From Saccharomonospora amisosensis (GTDB lineage Bacteria > Actinomycetota > Actinomycetes > Mycobacteriales > Pseudonocardiaceae): 64,000 nucleotides of DNA. Under the pieces are notes generated by a model. The model saw only the letters and a program-made list of their open reading frames with translations. It was not told where the DNA came from and ran no database searches. Below, in pieces: positions 51,535 through 61,810 of this stretch (position 1 is the first letter of the stretch; each line of letters starts with the position of its first letter). A program made the translations under genes and the position numbers. Location: assembly GCF_011761185.1 (NCBI RefSeq), contig NZ_JAAOYM010000001.1, forward strand, positions 3,472,001 to 3,536,000, given 5' to 3'.

Positions 51535-52598
51535 CTGCGCCCCTGCCCACCGACCACGTGACCGTTGCCAGACGCCTCCTGCACCGCGTGCCACTTCTCG
51601 TAGGCATCGACGATGTCGCCCACCAGCTTGTGCCGCACAACGTCGTGGCTGGTGAGCGTGGCGAAGTGCAGGTCAGCGACTCCTTCGAGGATGTCACGGA
51701 CAACCCGCAGCCCGCTTCGCTGCCCGCTGGGCAGGTCCACCTGCGTGATGTCGCCGGTGACCACGATCTTCGAGCCGAACCCCAGCCTGGTCAGGAACAT
51801 CTTCATCTGCTCCGGCGTGGTGTTCTGCGCCTCGTCGAGGATGATGAAGGCGTCGTTGAGGGTGCGGCCACGCATGTAGGCCAGCGGGGCGATCTCGATG
51901 GTGCCCGCCTGCATGAGCCGGGGGATCGACTCCGGGTCCACCATGTCGTGCAACGCGTCGTACAGCGGCCGCAGGTATGGGTCGATCTTCTCGTACAGCG
52001 TTCCCGGCAGGAAGCCCAACCGCTCACCGGCCTCCACGGCGGGCCTGGTCAGGATGATCCGGTTCACCTGCTTGGCCTGCAGCGCCTGCACGGCCTTGGC
52101 CATCGCCAGGTAGGTCTTGCCCGTGCCCGCGGGACCGACACCGAAGACGACCGTGTGCTTGTCGATCGCGTCGACGTAGCGCTTCTGGTTCAGCGTCTTC
52201 GGCCGGATGGTCCGGCCGCGCCGGGACAGGATGTCCATGCTGAGCACGTCAGCGGGAGACTCGGAGGCGCCCGCGGAGAGCATGGCGACCGTGCGCCGGA
52301 CCGTGTCCGGCCCGACCTGCTGGCCGCGGTCGGCGAGGGTCACCAGTTCGGCGAAAACGCGCTCGGCGAACGCCACGTCGGCGGGGTCGCCGGTCAGGGT
52401 GATCTCGTTGCCCCGCACGTGCACATCGGCGTCGAGAAGCTCTTCCGCGGCGCGGAGGTTCTCGTCACGAGTCCCGAGTAGCACGAGCGCTGCGGTGTCG
52501 GGGACCTCGAAATTCGACTGTGCCCGCTGCGCTGGGGTCGCCGCGGCTTGTGCGGCTTCTGCGGCTTGTGCGGAATGCTGCGGAACGGTTCCGGCCAC
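51531..52598 (-). CDS. phoH: PhoH-family ATPase
   Basis: 355 residues. N-terminal KH-like part (residues 25-95), then Walker [19 protein letters not shown], Walker [23 protein letters not shown], and [18 protein letters not shown]. An RNA-linked ATPase usually found with YbeY. The first 25 residues are an Ala/Gln-rich tail. Confidence 0.94.
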   Translation of the reverse strand: MAGTVPQHSAQAAEAAQAAATPAQRAQSNFEVPDTAALVLLGTRDENLRAAEELLDADVHVRGNEITLTGDPADVAFAERVFAELVTLADRGQQVGPDTVRRTVAMLSAGASESPADVLSMDILSRRGRTIRPKTLNQKRYVDAIDKHTVVFGVGPAGTGKTYLAMAKAVQALQAKQVNRIILTRPAVEAGERLGFLPGTLYEKIDPYLRPLYDALHDMVDPESIPRLMQAGTIEIAPLAYMRGRTLNDAFIILDEAQNTTPEQMKMFLTRLGFGSKIVVTGDITQVDLPSGQRSGLRVVRDILEGVADLHFATLTSHDVVRHKLVGDIVDAYEKWHAVQEASGNGHVVGGQGRR

Positions 52599-52693
52599 GT
52601 GGCCTCTGGCCTGCTTTCTGCGCGGCTGCGCTGCTCGTGTTACTGGTCTCGCGTGTCGATGTTATCGGCATCCGCACCTGCGGGCAGGTGCGT

Positions 52694-53059
52694 TTATCCT
52701 GACGCACCCGTATAACGCCCGAAGAACCCGAGCTGTTCCCCTCCGAGCACGTGTGCGTGCACGTGAAATACGGTCTGACCTGCGTCCGCGCCGGTGTTGA
52801 ACACGACACGGTAGCCATCGCCCAGCCCCTCCAGCTCCGCCACCCTGGCCGCTGTGGCCACCACGTCGGCGAGCAACTGGGGATCGGCGGCGGCGAGTTC
52901 GGCCACGTCTCGGTACCGGGTCTTGGGCACGACGAGAACGTGGGTGCTGGCCTGCGGGTTGATGTCACGGAACGCCAGCGTCGTCTCGGTCTCGTGCACG
53001 ATGTCGGCGGGCAGTTCCCTGGCGATGATCTTCTCGAACAAGGTCTCCGCGTCGCTCAT
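52694..53059 (-). CDS. HIT-family nucleotide-binding protein (HINT type)
   Basis: 121 residues from the ATG at 53059, with GGTGGGAGAGCA upstream. LFEKIIARELPADIVHE, AFRDINPQASTHVLVVPK and the triad FHVHAHVLGG. Hydrolyses nucleoside phosphoramidates and similar adducts. Complete for the family. Confidence 0.93.
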   Translation of the reverse strand: MSDAETLFEKIIARELPADIVHETETTLAFRDINPQASTHVLVVPKTRYRDVAELAAADPQLLADVVATAARVAELEGLGDGYRVVFNTGADAGQTVFHVHAHVLGGEQLGFFGRYTGASG

Positions 53060-53118
53060 TGCTCTCCCACCTTCCGCAGGCGACGTGCGGCATGGTACGT
53101 GATCAACACCGCGCGCGC

Positions 53119-53613
53119 TCAGACCCGAGACCGGCACGGGGGACACGGATCGGTATCCAGGCCCTGCTGCAGCGCCATCCGTTCGAGCAACGCGGTCAGC
53201 CGGGTACGTTCTCCCGCGTCGAGCGCGGCGCAGATGTCGTCCTCGTGTGCGGCCGCGGCCTCTCGCACCCTGGCGAGCAGCGTGTGAGCCTTGCCGGTTA
53301 GGTGCAGGGCGTGGTTGCGACGGTCCTTGGGACACCGCCGCCGGTCCACCAGGCCCCTGGCGTCCAGGCTGTCGATGAGCGCGACGACCCGGCTGGGCAC
53401 CACCCCCAACTCGGCGGCCAGCGAGCGCTGGCTGCGTCCTGGCTCGCAGGCGATCATCCGCAACAACACGATGTCAGGAAGTGTCAGGCCCAGCTCACCA
53501 GCACGTTCGGCGAACCGGCTCCGCGCATGCGCACCGAGCTGGGCGAGCAGGAAGGCCGCGGTCCTGGTCGGGAAATCCGCGACCGCCGCCCGGTCTTCGT
53601 CCGCCGTGGTCAC
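53119..53613 (-). CDS. MarR-family transcriptional regulator with C-terminal CxxC
   Basis: 164 residues from the GTG at 53613. Winged helix LTLPDIVLLRMIACEPGRSQRSLAAELG, VVPSRVVALIDSLDARGLV, wing RRRCPKDRRNHALHLTGKA. The end CPPCRSRV has a CxxC pair, which suggests redox or metal sensing. It is divergent from the DoxX gene; the intergenic DNA has GAGTAAC and GTTACTC arms. Confidence 0.9.
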   Translation of the reverse strand: MTTADEDRAAVADFPTRTAAFLLAQLGAHARSRFAERAGELGLTLPDIVLLRMIACEPGRSQRSLAAELGVVPSRVVALIDSLDARGLVDRRRCPKDRRNHALHLTGKAHTLLARVREAAAAHEDDICAALDAGERTRLTALLERMALQQGLDTDPCPPCRSRV

Positions 53614-53625
53614 GCAGCGCACCCT

Positions 53626-53644
53626 ACCGTACCGGTGAGTAACC
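53626..53644. repeat. 19-base repeat, copy 1 (MarR/DoxX intergenic)
   Basis: ACCGTACCGGTGAGTAACC, matching 54176-54194 at 18 of 19 positions. It contains GAGTAAC, whose inverse GTTACTC is at 53692-53698, also in the divergent promoter region. Confidence 0.7.
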
Positions 53645-53744
53645 CAACCGTAGCCGAGGCGCCCCGAACCTGCCTCGCGCGCTGTCACGTTACTCGGCCA
53701 CGCCGTGTCTTGAGGTTGAACACCAAACCGGCAAGGGAGGACTC

Positions 53745-54131
53745 ATGGACCTCGCACTGTGGATCTCCGCAGGGCTGCTCGCCGCCGTCGCACTGGTCGG
53801 CGGTATCAGCAAGACCTTCGTACCCAAGGAAAAGCTGGCGGGAGCCGCGGGCGGGCGCTGGACCGCCAACGCGAGCCGCGGCTTCATCAAGACCCTCGGC
53901 GTCCTGGAGTTGCTGGCCTCGGTCGGGCTGATCCTGCCCGCCTTGGTCGACATCGCACCGATCATGGTGCCGGTAACCGCCGTGTGCTGGGCGTTGCTGA
54001 TGGTCGGCGCGGTAAGCACCCACGTGCGGTACCGCGACGGCGCGAAGTTCGTGGTGGCGACCTCGGCCTATCTCGCCCTCGCCGCGTTCGTCGCGTGGGG
54101 ACGCTTCGGCCCGGAGTCCTTCATCGCCTGA
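53745..54131 (+). CDS. DoxX-family membrane protein
   Basis: 128 residues; ATG behind AGGGAGGACTC. Four membrane helices (ALWISAGLLAAVALVGGISK, LGVLELLASVGLILP, MVPVTAVCWALLMVGAVSTH, ATSAYLALAAFVAWGR). DoxX proteins are linked to redox and membrane stress. Probably repressed by the divergent MarR protein. Confidence 0.88.
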   Translation: MDLALWISAGLLAAVALVGGISKTFVPKEKLAGAAGGRWTANASRGFIKTLGVLELLASVGLILPALVDIAPIMVPVTAVCWALLMVGAVSTHVRYRDGAKFVVATSAYLALAAFVAWGRFGPESFIA

Positions 54132-54175
54132 CCGACGCCCCCGACGAAGCCGTGAACAGCCTGGGCATGCGAAGC

Positions 54176-54194
54176 ACCGTACCGGGGAGTAACC
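54176..54194. repeat. 19-base repeat, copy 2 (downstream of doxX)
   Basis: ACCGTACCGGGGAGTAACC, one mismatch from 53626-53644. The two copies bracket the doxX gene 550 bases apart in the same orientation. Confidence 0.7.
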
Positions 54195-54265
54195 ATTCTG
54201 TGCCGTGAATTGCCGTCGTCGCACGCACTATCCGAACGACCCATAACCCGCGAGGAATGTTCATC

Positions 54266-54367
54266 ATGGTGAACCATTCGATTTATGGAATGAATTCCGC
54301 TCGCCTCGACCTTCTGAACACAGTGGACTACTTGAGCGTAGGTAAGGGTTGCGGCGAACCAGTTTGA
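54266..54367 (+). CDS. 33-residue orphan peptide (candidate signalling or RiPP-like precursor)
   Basis: ATG after GCGAGGAATGTTCATC. The peptide opens MVNHSIYGMNSARLDLLNTV and ends VGKGCGEPV, with one Cys in a Gly-Cys-Gly-Glu-Pro end. The 5' half uses AT-rich codons (ATT, TAT, GGA, AAT) unlike the neighbourhood. A strong GC-rich hairpin begins 4 bases after the stop. No modifying enzyme or transporter adjoins it; peptide status is a guess based on start, stop and terminator arrangement. Confidence 0.35.
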   Translation: MVNHSIYGMNSARLDLLNTVDYLSVGKGCGEPV

Positions 54368-54370
54368 GGC

Positions 54371-54417
54371 GCCGCGGGGCGGTGAAGCCTGGGGGTCGCT
54401 TCACCCGCCGCCGCGGC
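54371..54417 (+). terminator. strong GC-rich hairpin after the orphan peptide
   Basis: GCCGCGGGGCGGTGAAGC (54371-54388) pairs with 54398-54417 apart from two bulged bases, with a short loop. A second smaller hairpin with CCGG arms follows. Located just past the 33-codon ORF. Confidence 0.6.
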
Positions 54418-54583
54418 TCCGCCGGACCGAGGGGGAGGTGTCCGGCGGGGTCGTCGACACCCGAGAACTTCTCGCGTGCCCGATCGTGGCAAGAGTACGG
54501 GCAGCGACGGCAGTGGCGCCAGGAAACGCGTCGAAAAGCGGAGAAAATGTCGCGGGCGTTTCAGTCGAATGCGTCCGTTCGGC

Positions 54584-55336
54584 CTATCGCCAGCGCGCGG
54601 TCAGGGCACCGAGCGCACCCAGCGCGACGGTGGCGGCCGTGGACGCGCGCAGCACAGTCGGGCCCAGCCGCGCCCTGATCGCGCCCACGGCGACCAGTGT
54701 GTCGACCTCCTCCTCGGTTACGCCACCCTCCGGCCCCACCACCAGGACAAACTCGCCGCGCTCCGGCAGCTCAACCTCGGCGAGGGTCCGCTCCGCGCCC
54801 GCGTCGAGCACCACCGCACCCGCCGCCCGCGACACCAGCTCGGCGAGCCCATCGGTGTCCACCGGTTCGCTCACCGTCGGCACCCGGCCACGACGCGCCT
54901 GCTTCGTGGCGACTCTGGCCGCGTTGCGCCAGCGGCCCAATGCCTTGGCGCCCCTGGCACCCTCCTCCCAGCGAGCGATGCTGCGCGCCGCACGCCAAGG
55001 TACGACCGCATCCGCGCCTGCCTCGGTGGCCAACTCGACGGCCAGCTCACCTCGGTCACCCTTGATCAGCGCCTGCGCGACCGTCACGAGCAGCGCGGGA
55101 GGCTGCTCCAGCCGCCGTCGCGTCACCAGCAGCTCCAGTGAGGGAGCCCTGCCAGGCCTTATCGACTCCACGACACACTCGGCGAGGGCGCCCTCGCCGT
55201 CACACAGCGCCAGCCGCTCCCCCTGCCGCATGCGTCGCACGGTGACGGCGTGGCGTGCCTCCTCGCCGTCCAGCACCGCATGCGGGCCCTCGGGCAGCGT
55301 CGCCACCAGGAAGACCGGAGGCGTCGCGTCGGGCAT
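54584..55336 (-). CDS. rsmE: 16S rRNA m3U1498 methyltransferase
   Basis: 250 residues. SPOUT knot with LVVGPEGGVTEEE and LRASTAATVALGAL at the C-terminus; PUA-like N-terminal part with HAVTVRRMRQGERL. Directly follows dnaJ, sharing one base, as in many actinobacteria. Confidence 0.94.
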   Translation of the reverse strand: MPDATPPVFLVATLPEGPHAVLDGEEARHAVTVRRMRQGERLALCDGEGALAECVVESIRPGRAPSLELLVTRRRLEQPPALLVTVAQALIKGDRGELAVELATEAGADAVVPWRAARSIARWEEGARGAKALGRWRNAARVATKQARRGRVPTVSEPVDTDGLAELVSRAAGAVVLDAGAERTLAEVELPERGEFVLVVGPEGGVTEEEVDTLVAVGAIRARLGPTVLRASTAATVALGALGALTARWR

Positions 55337-56493
55337 CAGCGGCTCTTGGCGCGCAGCTTCGAGAACAGGCCGCCCTGCTTGTGGCCGTTGCCCGCCAGCG
55401 ACGGCGCTTCCTCACCACGGATCTGCGCGAGCTGACGCAACAACTCCGCCTGCTCCTCGTCCAGCTTGGTCGGCACGACGACATCGATGTGCACGTGCAG
55501 GTCACCCCTGCCGTCGACGCGGCCGGACGAGCGCAGCCTCGGCATGCCCATGCCGGTGAGCAGCAACTCGGCGTTCGGCTGGGTCCCCGGCTCGATGTCG
55601 ATGTCCTGCACCCCGTCGACGAGGGTCTCCAGCGGAACGGTGGCACCGAGCGCGGCACTCGTCATCGGGATGCGCAGATGACAGTGCAGGTCGTTGCCCT
55701 CCCTGACGAAGACCTCGTGCGGAGCCTCGTCGATCTCCACGTACAGGTCACCCGCGGGGCCACCGCCAGGGCCTACCTCGCCCTGCCCGGAAAGCCGGAT
55801 GCGCATGCCGTCGCCAACACCCGGCGGGATCTTCGCGGTCACGTTGCGCCGCGCCCGCACCCGGCCGTCACCGCCGCACTGCTGGCACGGGTCGGTGATG
55901 ACCTCGCCGAAGCCGCGGCACACCGGGCACGGCCTCGCGGTAACCACCTGCCCGAGGAAGGAACGTTGCACCGACTGAATCTCGCCCTGCCCACCGCAGG
56001 TGTCGCAGGTGGTGACGGTGCCACCCTCCGCGGTGCCCGCGCCGCGGCAACGGTCGCACAGGATCGCCGTGTCGACGGCGATCTCCTTGTCCACGCCCGT
56101 CGCGCACTCCTCCAGTGTCAGGCTCAGCCTGATCAGCGCGTCCGAGCCCGGCTGAACACGGCTGCGCGGACCCCTGCCCCTGCCACCACCGGTGGCGGCG
56201 CCGAAGAAGGCATCCATGATGTCGCCGAGCCCGCCGAAACCAGCGAAAGGGTCGCGCCCGCCCGCGCTCGCGCCGTTGTCCAGCGGGTCGCCACCGAGGT
56301 CGACCACCTTGCGCTTCTGTGGATCGGACAGCACCTCGTAGGCGGTGGTGACCTCGCTGAAGCGGTGCTGCGCGTCCTCGGACGGGTTGACATCAGGGTG
56401 CAGCTCACGCGCGAGCTTGCGGTATGCGCGCTTGATCTCCTGATCGGTCGCGTTCTTCGACACCCCGAGGATGCCGTAGTAGTCCCTGGCCAC
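55336..56493 (-). CDS. dnaJ: chaperone DnaJ (DnaJ2 type)
   Basis: 385 residues. J-domain 1-70 with HPDVNP, Gly-rich linker, four CxxCxGxG repeats ([33 protein letters not shown]) and the two C-terminal beta domains. A co-chaperone of DnaK. It lies 25 bases after hrcA, the conserved hrcA-dnaJ pair. Confidence 0.95.
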   Translation of the reverse strand: MARDYYGILGVSKNATDQEIKRAYRKLARELHPDVNPSEDAQHRFSEVTTAYEVLSDPQKRKVVDLGGDPLDNGASAGGRDPFAGFGGLGDIMDAFFGAATGGGRGRGPRSRVQPGSDALIRLSLTLEECATGVDKEIAVDTAILCDRCRGAGTAEGGTVTTCDTCGGQGEIQSVQRSFLGQVVTARPCPVCRGFGEVITDPCQQCGGDGRVRARRNVTAKIPPGVGDGMRIRLSGQGEVGPGGGPAGDLYVEIDEAPHEVFVREGNDLHCHLRIPMTSAALGATVPLETLVDGVQDIDIEPGTQPNAELLLTGMGMPRLRSSGRVDGRGDLHVHIDVVVPTKLDEEQAELLRQLAQIRGEEAPSLAGNGHKQGGLFSKLRAKSR

Positions 56494-56518
56494 CGTCTTG
56501 CCGTCCTCCTAGAAACGC

Positions 56519-57544
56519 CTACTTGCCGGACAGGATCTGGCCCACGTAGTTGGCCACAGCACGCACCGCCGCGATCGTGCCCGGATAGTCCATCCTGGTG
56601 GGGCCGACGACACCCATGCCCCCCATCAAGATCTCGTCCGAGCCGTAGCCGATCGACACCACCGACGTACTGCGCATCTGCTCGTCCTCATTCTCCTCCC
56701 CGATCCGCACCGTGATCGCACCGGGGTTACGCGCGGCGGCGAGCAGTTTCAACACCACCACCTGCTCCTCCAGGGCTTCCAGCACCTGCCGCAGCGAGCC
56801 AGGGAAGTCGGCGACGTTGCGCGTCAGGTTGGCGGTACCACCGAGCACCAGGCGTTCCTCCGGGTGCTCCACCAGGGACTCCACGAGCACGGTGCACACC
56901 CGTGTCATGGCGTCCCGCAGTTCGGTTGGGGCGTGCTCGGGCAGTTCGGACACCTTCGCGGCGGCCTCGGCGAGCCGGTGCCCCTGCAGCGCCGAGTTCA
57001 GCACGTCACGAAGCCGGGCCACCGAATCGTCGCTGATCACGTCCCCGAGGTCGACGATCCGCTGGTCGACGCGGCCGGTGTCGGTGATGAGCACGAGCAT
57101 GAGCCGGGCAGGGGTGAGCAGGACCACCTCCACGTGCCGCACCGTGGAGTTGGTCAGTGTCGGGTACTGCACCACCGCCACCTGCCGGGTCAGCTGTGCC
57201 AGCAGCCGCACCGACCGCCTGAGGACGTCGTCGAGATCGAGCGCACCCTCTAGGAACTGCCCGATCGCCCGCCGCTCGGCGCTGGAAAGCGGCTTGACCT
57301 CGGAAAGTTTGTCCACGAACAGCCGGTAGCCCTTGTCCGTGGGGATACGGCCCGCGCTGGTGTGCGGCTGGGTGATGTAGCCGTCCTCCTCGAGGGCGGC
57401 CATGTCGTTGCGAACGGTGGCACTCGACACGCCCAGGTTGTGCCGGTCGACCAACGCCTTCGAACCGACCGGCTCGTGGTTGGACACGTAGTCGGCAACG
57501 ATGGCGCGCAACACCTCGAAGCGACGCTCGTCAGCGCTGGCCAC
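56519..57544 (-). CDS. hrcA: heat-inducible transcription repressor HrcA
   Basis: 341 residues. N-terminal winged helix ([59 protein letters not shown]) and GAF-like effector part. It represses groE-type genes through CIRCE sites. No CIRCE sequence is visible in the 160 bases upstream. Confidence 0.95.
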   Translation of the reverse strand: MASADERRFEVLRAIVADYVSNHEPVGSKALVDRHNLGVSSATVRNDMAALEEDGYITQPHTSAGRIPTDKGYRLFVDKLSEVKPLSSAERRAIGQFLEGALDLDDVLRRSVRLLAQLTRQVAVVQYPTLTNSTVRHVEVVLLTPARLMLVLITDTGRVDQRIVDLGDVISDDSVARLRDVLNSALQGHRLAEAAAKVSELPEHAPTELRDAMTRVCTVLVESLVEHPEERLVLGGTANLTRNVADFPGSLRQVLEALEEQVVVLKLLAAARNPGAITVRIGEENEDEQMRSTSVVSIGYGSDEILMGGMGVVGPTRMDYPGTIAAVRAVANYVGQILSGK

Positions 57545-57707
57545 CGGCGTCTCCTCTCGTCGTCAACTCGACCTGCCCATGCCTGGCTGACGACGAGTTT
57601 ACGTTCTTACAGCCGCTGTGGAGCAGTCCCTGCGCACGGCAGCGGGCTCCGTGTGCCACCACGCCCGGCAGCACCGGTGATCTCGCTCACAGAACAGTGG
57701 GTGAAGG

Positions 57708-59030
57708 TCAGCGGTCCGGCCGGTGAGTTTCACGGACTTCCCGGTCGGCCACGGCGACGGACTCACCGAGTATTCGCAGCGCTTGCCCGGTTTCCTCGGC
57801 CGTCAGCGTCATCGGCGGCGCGAGCCGGATGACGTTGCCGTGCAACCCACCCTTGCCCACCAGCAGGCCGCGCGACTTGGTCTCCTCCAGCACGATTCCC
57901 GCTGCCCGCTCGCTGGGTTGGCTGCCGCCGGGTACGACGAGTTCAAGGCCGATCATCAATCCCTTGCCTCGCACATCGCCCACCACGGCGTGCGCGTCGC
58001 CGATGTCGCGCAACCCGCGAAGCAGCCGCTCGCCGAGTTCGGCCGCGTTGGCCTGCAGGTCGTTGTCCAGCAAGTAGTCCAGCGTCGCCATGGCCGCGGC
58101 CGTGGCGAGCGGGTTGCCGCCGAAGGTGGAGATGGAGTTGGCCCGAAGGCAGTCCATGATCTCGCGGCGGGCGATCACCCCGCCCATGGCGAGGCCGTTA
58201 CCGACGCCCTTGGCGAAGGTCATGATGTCCGGTGTCACGCCGTGGGCCTCGATGCCCCAGAAGTGCTCGCCGGTACGCCCCCAACCGGTCTGCACCTCGT
58301 CGGAGACGAGCAGGATGCCCTCCTCGTCAAGGACCTGCTTGAAGGCTTTGAACAACCCGTCAGGCGGCACGTTGAACCCGCCCACACCCTGGATCGGCTC
58401 CGCGATCAGCGCGGCGACGTCGCCCGAGGTCGTGGTGGCCAGTACGTCGCGCAGGTCCTGGACACAGGCGGCGATGTACTCGGCGTCGGAGTAGCCGGAG
58501 AACGGCCCTCGGTAGCGGTAACCGCCGTGTACGTAACTCACCTTCACGGGAGAAAGCGAACTGGCCGACCAGCCCCGGTTGCCGGTCACACCCACGGTGC
58601 CGAAGGCTCTGCCGTGGTAGGAGTTGCGCAGCGCCAGCACCTGATTGCTGCGGCGGTACTGCGTCGCCAGCATGAGCGCCGTCTCGTTGGCTTCCGTGCC
58701 GGAGTTGGTGAAGAACACCTTGGCGTCGGGGATGCCGGACAGCTTCGCTATCCGCTCGGCAAGCTCAACCTGGTTGCGGATGAGGTACAGCGTGGAAGTG
58801 TGCAGCACTCCGGTGTCGAGCTGGGCTCGCACCGCGTCGGAGACCTCGGCGATGTCGTAGCCCAGCGCGTTGGTGAGGATGCCCGCGAAAAAGTCCAGGT
58901 AGCCGCGACCCCGCGAGTCGGTCACGTGCCGCCCGCTCGCGCGGACGATCTCGATGGGGTCGGAGTAGTACAGCGTCAGCCATTCCGGCAGCACGGCCCG
59001 ATGCCTGCCCAGCAGGTCCGATTCGGTCAT
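57708..59030 (-). CDS. class III aminotransferase (alanine-glyoxylate/AGXT2-like)
   Basis: 440 residues from the ATG at 59030. PLP type I: FFTNSGTEANETALMLATQYR, YHGRAFGTVGVTGN, ALIAEPIQGVGGFNVP, LLVSDEVQTGWGRTGEHFWG, lysine in DIMTFAKGVGNGLAMGG. Substrates may be alanine/glyoxylate, ornithine-type or gamma-amino acids; not resolvable by eye. Confidence 0.9.
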   Translation of the reverse strand: MTESDLLGRHRAVLPEWLTLYYSDPIEIVRASGRHVTDSRGRGYLDFFAGILTNALGYDIAEVSDAVRAQLDTGVLHTSTLYLIRNQVELAERIAKLSGIPDAKVFFTNSGTEANETALMLATQYRRSNQVLALRNSYHGRAFGTVGVTGNRGWSASSLSPVKVSYVHGGYRYRGPFSGYSDAEYIAACVQDLRDVLATTTSGDVAALIAEPIQGVGGFNVPPDGLFKAFKQVLDEEGILLVSDEVQTGWGRTGEHFWGIEAHGVTPDIMTFAKGVGNGLAMGGVIARREIMDCLRANSISTFGGNPLATAAAMATLDYLLDNDLQANAAELGERLLRGLRDIGDAHAVVGDVRGKGLMIGLELVVPGGSQPSERAAGIVLEETKSRGLLVGKGGLHGNVIRLAPPMTLTAEETGQALRILGESVAVADREVRETHRPDR

Positions 59031-59188
59031 GCGGTCGAGTCTCACCGCACACCGCACACCGCGCCAGGTACGAAGCCGACGCCCGCGCCCTCGTCACTGC
59101 CCGTGCACGTGCCCTTCGCCCAATCGGGGATGATCATCACCTGTCGGAGTAACAAAGGTTCCACCGTTCGCGTGCCGATAGCCGAAAC

Positions 59189-59563
59189 ATGTCCATGATC
59201 GCTGCTGGGTCGCTCGCCGCGTGCACGCTCACCGCGCTGTGCGCGGGCGGGCTGGCCCTACCCGCCGAGTCGTCCCTGTCCCTCTCCCTGCGCGGCACCG
59301 ACGGTGTGACCCGCTCCGTACACCTGACCTGTGAACCCGACGCGGGAACGCACCCGAGGGCCCAGCAGGCCTGTGCCGCGCTCGATGCGGCCGACGGCGA
59401 CTTCGATCGGCTGCCCGCACTCCAGCGGCAGTGCACGATGATCTACTCCCCGGTGCGGGCGGAGGCGCGCGGCCACTGGCAGGGTGAGCCGGTTCGTTTC
59501 ACCACCGAGTACTCCAATCCCTGCTTCGCAGGCGCTCGCTCCGGTGGGGTCTTCGGCTTCTGA
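59189..59563 (+). CDS. subtilisin-inhibitor-like (SSI family) secreted protein
   Basis: 124 residues. Signal peptide (MSMIAAGSLAACTLTALCAG), then the SSI fold: LTCEPDAGTHPRAQQACAAL (first disulfide), QCTMIYSPVRAEARGHWQGE (second Cys and reactive site CTMI, P1 Met), NPCFAGARSGGVFGF end. The mature part of about 100 residues fits the family. It should inhibit secreted subtilisin-type proteases outside the cell. Confidence 0.93.
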   Translation: MSMIAAGSLAACTLTALCAGGLALPAESSLSLSLRGTDGVTRSVHLTCEPDAGTHPRAQQACAALDAADGDFDRLPALQRQCTMIYSPVRAEARGHWQGEPVRFTTEYSNPCFAGARSGGVFGF

Positions 59564-59678
59564 ACAGCTCTGTCGGTTGTCGCCGCTCGCCGCCGGATGC
59601 CGTCGTTTGTCACCGCCATGGCGGGGTAGCCGAACTCGCGAAGGCTCCCCGACGCATCGACCAGGGAGGCAGCCCGCC

Positions 59679-61781
59679 ATGGCGCAAGAACCTCGTGATG
59701 ACAAGGATCGACAACTCGGCGATTTCCGGGTCAACGACGACGACACCCTGCTGACCACACAACAAGGAGTTCGGGTCGACCACACCGACGACTCGCTCAC
59801 GGTGGGCGAGCGCGGCCCGACCCTGCTCGAAGACTTCCACTTCAGGGAGAAGCTCACCCACTTCGACCACGAGCGCATCCCAGAACGCGTGGTCCACGCC
59901 AGGGGCGCGGGCGCCTACGGCCACTTCCAGCCCTACGACGACTGGCTCGCCGAATACACCATGGCCGATTTCCTTCGCGACCCCGCCAAGCGAACCCCGG
60001 TGTTCGTGCGGTTCTCCACGGTCGCCGGATCTCGCGGCTCGGCCGACACCGTGCGCGACGTGCGCGGGTTCGCGACGAAGTTCTACACCGACGCGGGCAA
60101 CTACGACCTCGTCGGCAACAACATGCCGGTGTTCTTCATACACGACGGGATCAAGTTCCCCGACTTCGTCCACGCCGTGAAGCCCGAGCCGCACAACGAG
60201 ATCCCGCAGGCTCAGTCGGCGCACGACACGCTGTGGGACTTCGTCTCCCTGCAACCGGAGACGATGCACATGATGATGTGGCTGATGTCCGACCGGGCAC
60301 TGCCCCGCAGCTACCGGATGATGCAGGGCTTCGGCGTGCACACGTTCCGGCTGGTCAACGCCGACGGCAGGGGCACGTTCGTGAAATTTCACTGGAAGCC
60401 ACTGCTCGGCACACACTCGCTGGTGTGGGACGAGACGCAGAAGGTCGCGGGCAAGGACCCCGACTACAACCGTCGCGACCTGTGGGACGCCATCGAAGCC
60501 GGACAGTACCCCGAGTACGAACTGGGCGTGCAACTTGTCGACGAGGCCGACGAGTTCGCGTTCGACTTCGACCTGCTCGACGCTACCAAGTTCATCCCGG
60601 AGGAACAGGTTCCGGTCAGACCCGTCGGCCGCATGGTGCTCGACCGCAATCCGGACAACTTCTTCGCCGAGACAGAGCAGATCGCCTTCCACACCGCCAA
60701 CGTGGTACCGGGGATCGACTTCACCAACGACCCGCTGCTACAGGCCCGCAATTTCTCCTACTTGGACACTCAGCTCATCCGGCTCGGTGGGCCGAACTTC
60801 GCGCAGCTCCCGGTGAACCGGCCGGTGGCCGAGGTGCACAACAACCAGCGTGACGGATACGGCCAGCTGCGGATAAACCGAGGGCAGACGTCGTACTACA
60901 AGAACACCCTCGGCGGCGGCTGCCCCGCGATCGCCGACGGCAGCGCCTTCTCGCACTATGCCGAGAAGGTCGAGGGCCACAAGATCCGCAAGCGCAGTGA
61001 GAGCTTCAAGGACTACTACTCGCAGGCCACGCTGTTCTGGAACAGCATGTCCGAGGTCGAGGCCGAGCACATCGTCGCGGCCTTCCGGTTCGAGTTGGGC
61101 AAGGTGGAGCACAAGCAGATCCGGGCTCGGGTCGTGGAGCACCTCAACCGCGTCGATCATGACCTGGCCGTTCGGGTGGCGAGGGGCGTTGGCGTGCAGC
61201 CGCCCGCCGACGAGGTCACGCCGAACCACGGCCGTTCCTCACCCGCGCTGTCCCAGCTGAACGCGCCGATGGACCGCGCCGACACCCGCAAGGTCGCCGT
61301 ACTGGCCGCCGAGGGCGTTGACGGTCCCGGCACGCGCCGCCTTGTCGAGGCGCTCGACCGGCACGGTGTCGTCGCCGAGGTGCTCGCACCTGTCGACGGG
61401 GAGCTACCGGGTGCCGACGGCGGTGTTTCCGCGGACTGGGCGTTGAACACCATGGCTTCGGTGCTGTACGACGCCGTTGTGGTGGCATCCGGGCCGGACA
61501 GCGCCGCCACGCTCGCGCGTGACGGCTACGCCGTGCATTTCGTGACCGAGGCCTACAAGCACGCCAAACCGGTCGCGGCATTCGGGTCCGGCTTGGAGCT
61601 GCTGCGCACCGGCGAGATCATCGAACGACTCGCCGACAGCATTGAGGTGGTGGACGACCGTGGCGTGATCACCACGACCGCGGAGGGCAACGCGCTTCCC
61701 GACGACTTCGTCACCCGGCTCACCGACCGGCTCGCCCGCCACCGGGCCTGGGAACGGGCGACCGAGTCCGTGCCCGCATGA
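59679..61781 (+). CDS. katE: large-subunit catalase with C-terminal DJ-1/PfpI-like domain (HPII/KatE type)
   Basis: 700 residues; ATG behind CCAGGGAGGCAGCCCGCC. Catalytic His in [14 protein letters not shown], Asn in [14 protein letters not shown], haem ligand Tyr region [16 protein letters not shown]. From about residue 535 a flavodoxin/glutamine-amidotransferase-like domain follows ([28 protein letters not shown]). Decomposes hydrogen peroxide; no regulator adjoins it. Confidence 0.95.
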   Translation: MAQEPRDDKDRQLGDFRVNDDDTLLTTQQGVRVDHTDDSLTVGERGPTLLEDFHFREKLTHFDHERIPERVVHARGAGAYGHFQPYDDWLAEYTMADFLRDPAKRTPVFVRFSTVAGSRGSADTVRDVRGFATKFYTDAGNYDLVGNNMPVFFIHDGIKFPDFVHAVKPEPHNEIPQAQSAHDTLWDFVSLQPETMHMMMWLMSDRALPRSYRMMQGFGVHTFRLVNADGRGTFVKFHWKPLLGTHSLVWDETQKVAGKDPDYNRRDLWDAIEAGQYPEYELGVQLVDEADEFAFDFDLLDATKFIPEEQVPVRPVGRMVLDRNPDNFFAETEQIAFHTANVVPGIDFTNDPLLQARNFSYLDTQLIRLGGPNFAQLPVNRPVAEVHNNQRDGYGQLRINRGQTSYYKNTLGGGCPAIADGSAFSHYAEKVEGHKIRKRSESFKDYYSQATLFWNSMSEVEAEHIVAAFRFELGKVEHKQIRARVVEHLNRVDHDLAVRVARGVGVQPPADEVTPNHGRSSPALSQLNAPMDRADTRKVAVLAAEGVDGPGTRRLVEALDRHGVVAEVLAPVDGELPGADGGVSADWALNTMASVLYDAVVVASGPDSAATLARDGYAVHFVTEAYKHAKPVAAFGSGLELLRTGEIIERLADSIEVVDDRGVITTTAEGNALPDDFVTRLTDRLARHRAWERATESVPA

Positions 61782-61810
61782 GGCATGCGTGAGGCCCGGC
61801 CGAGGTCTGG

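Noticed and set aside
57545-57707. CIRCE element controlling hrcA-dnaJ
   Set aside because: No TTAGCACTC/GAGTGCTAA inverted repeat is present upstream of hrcA.
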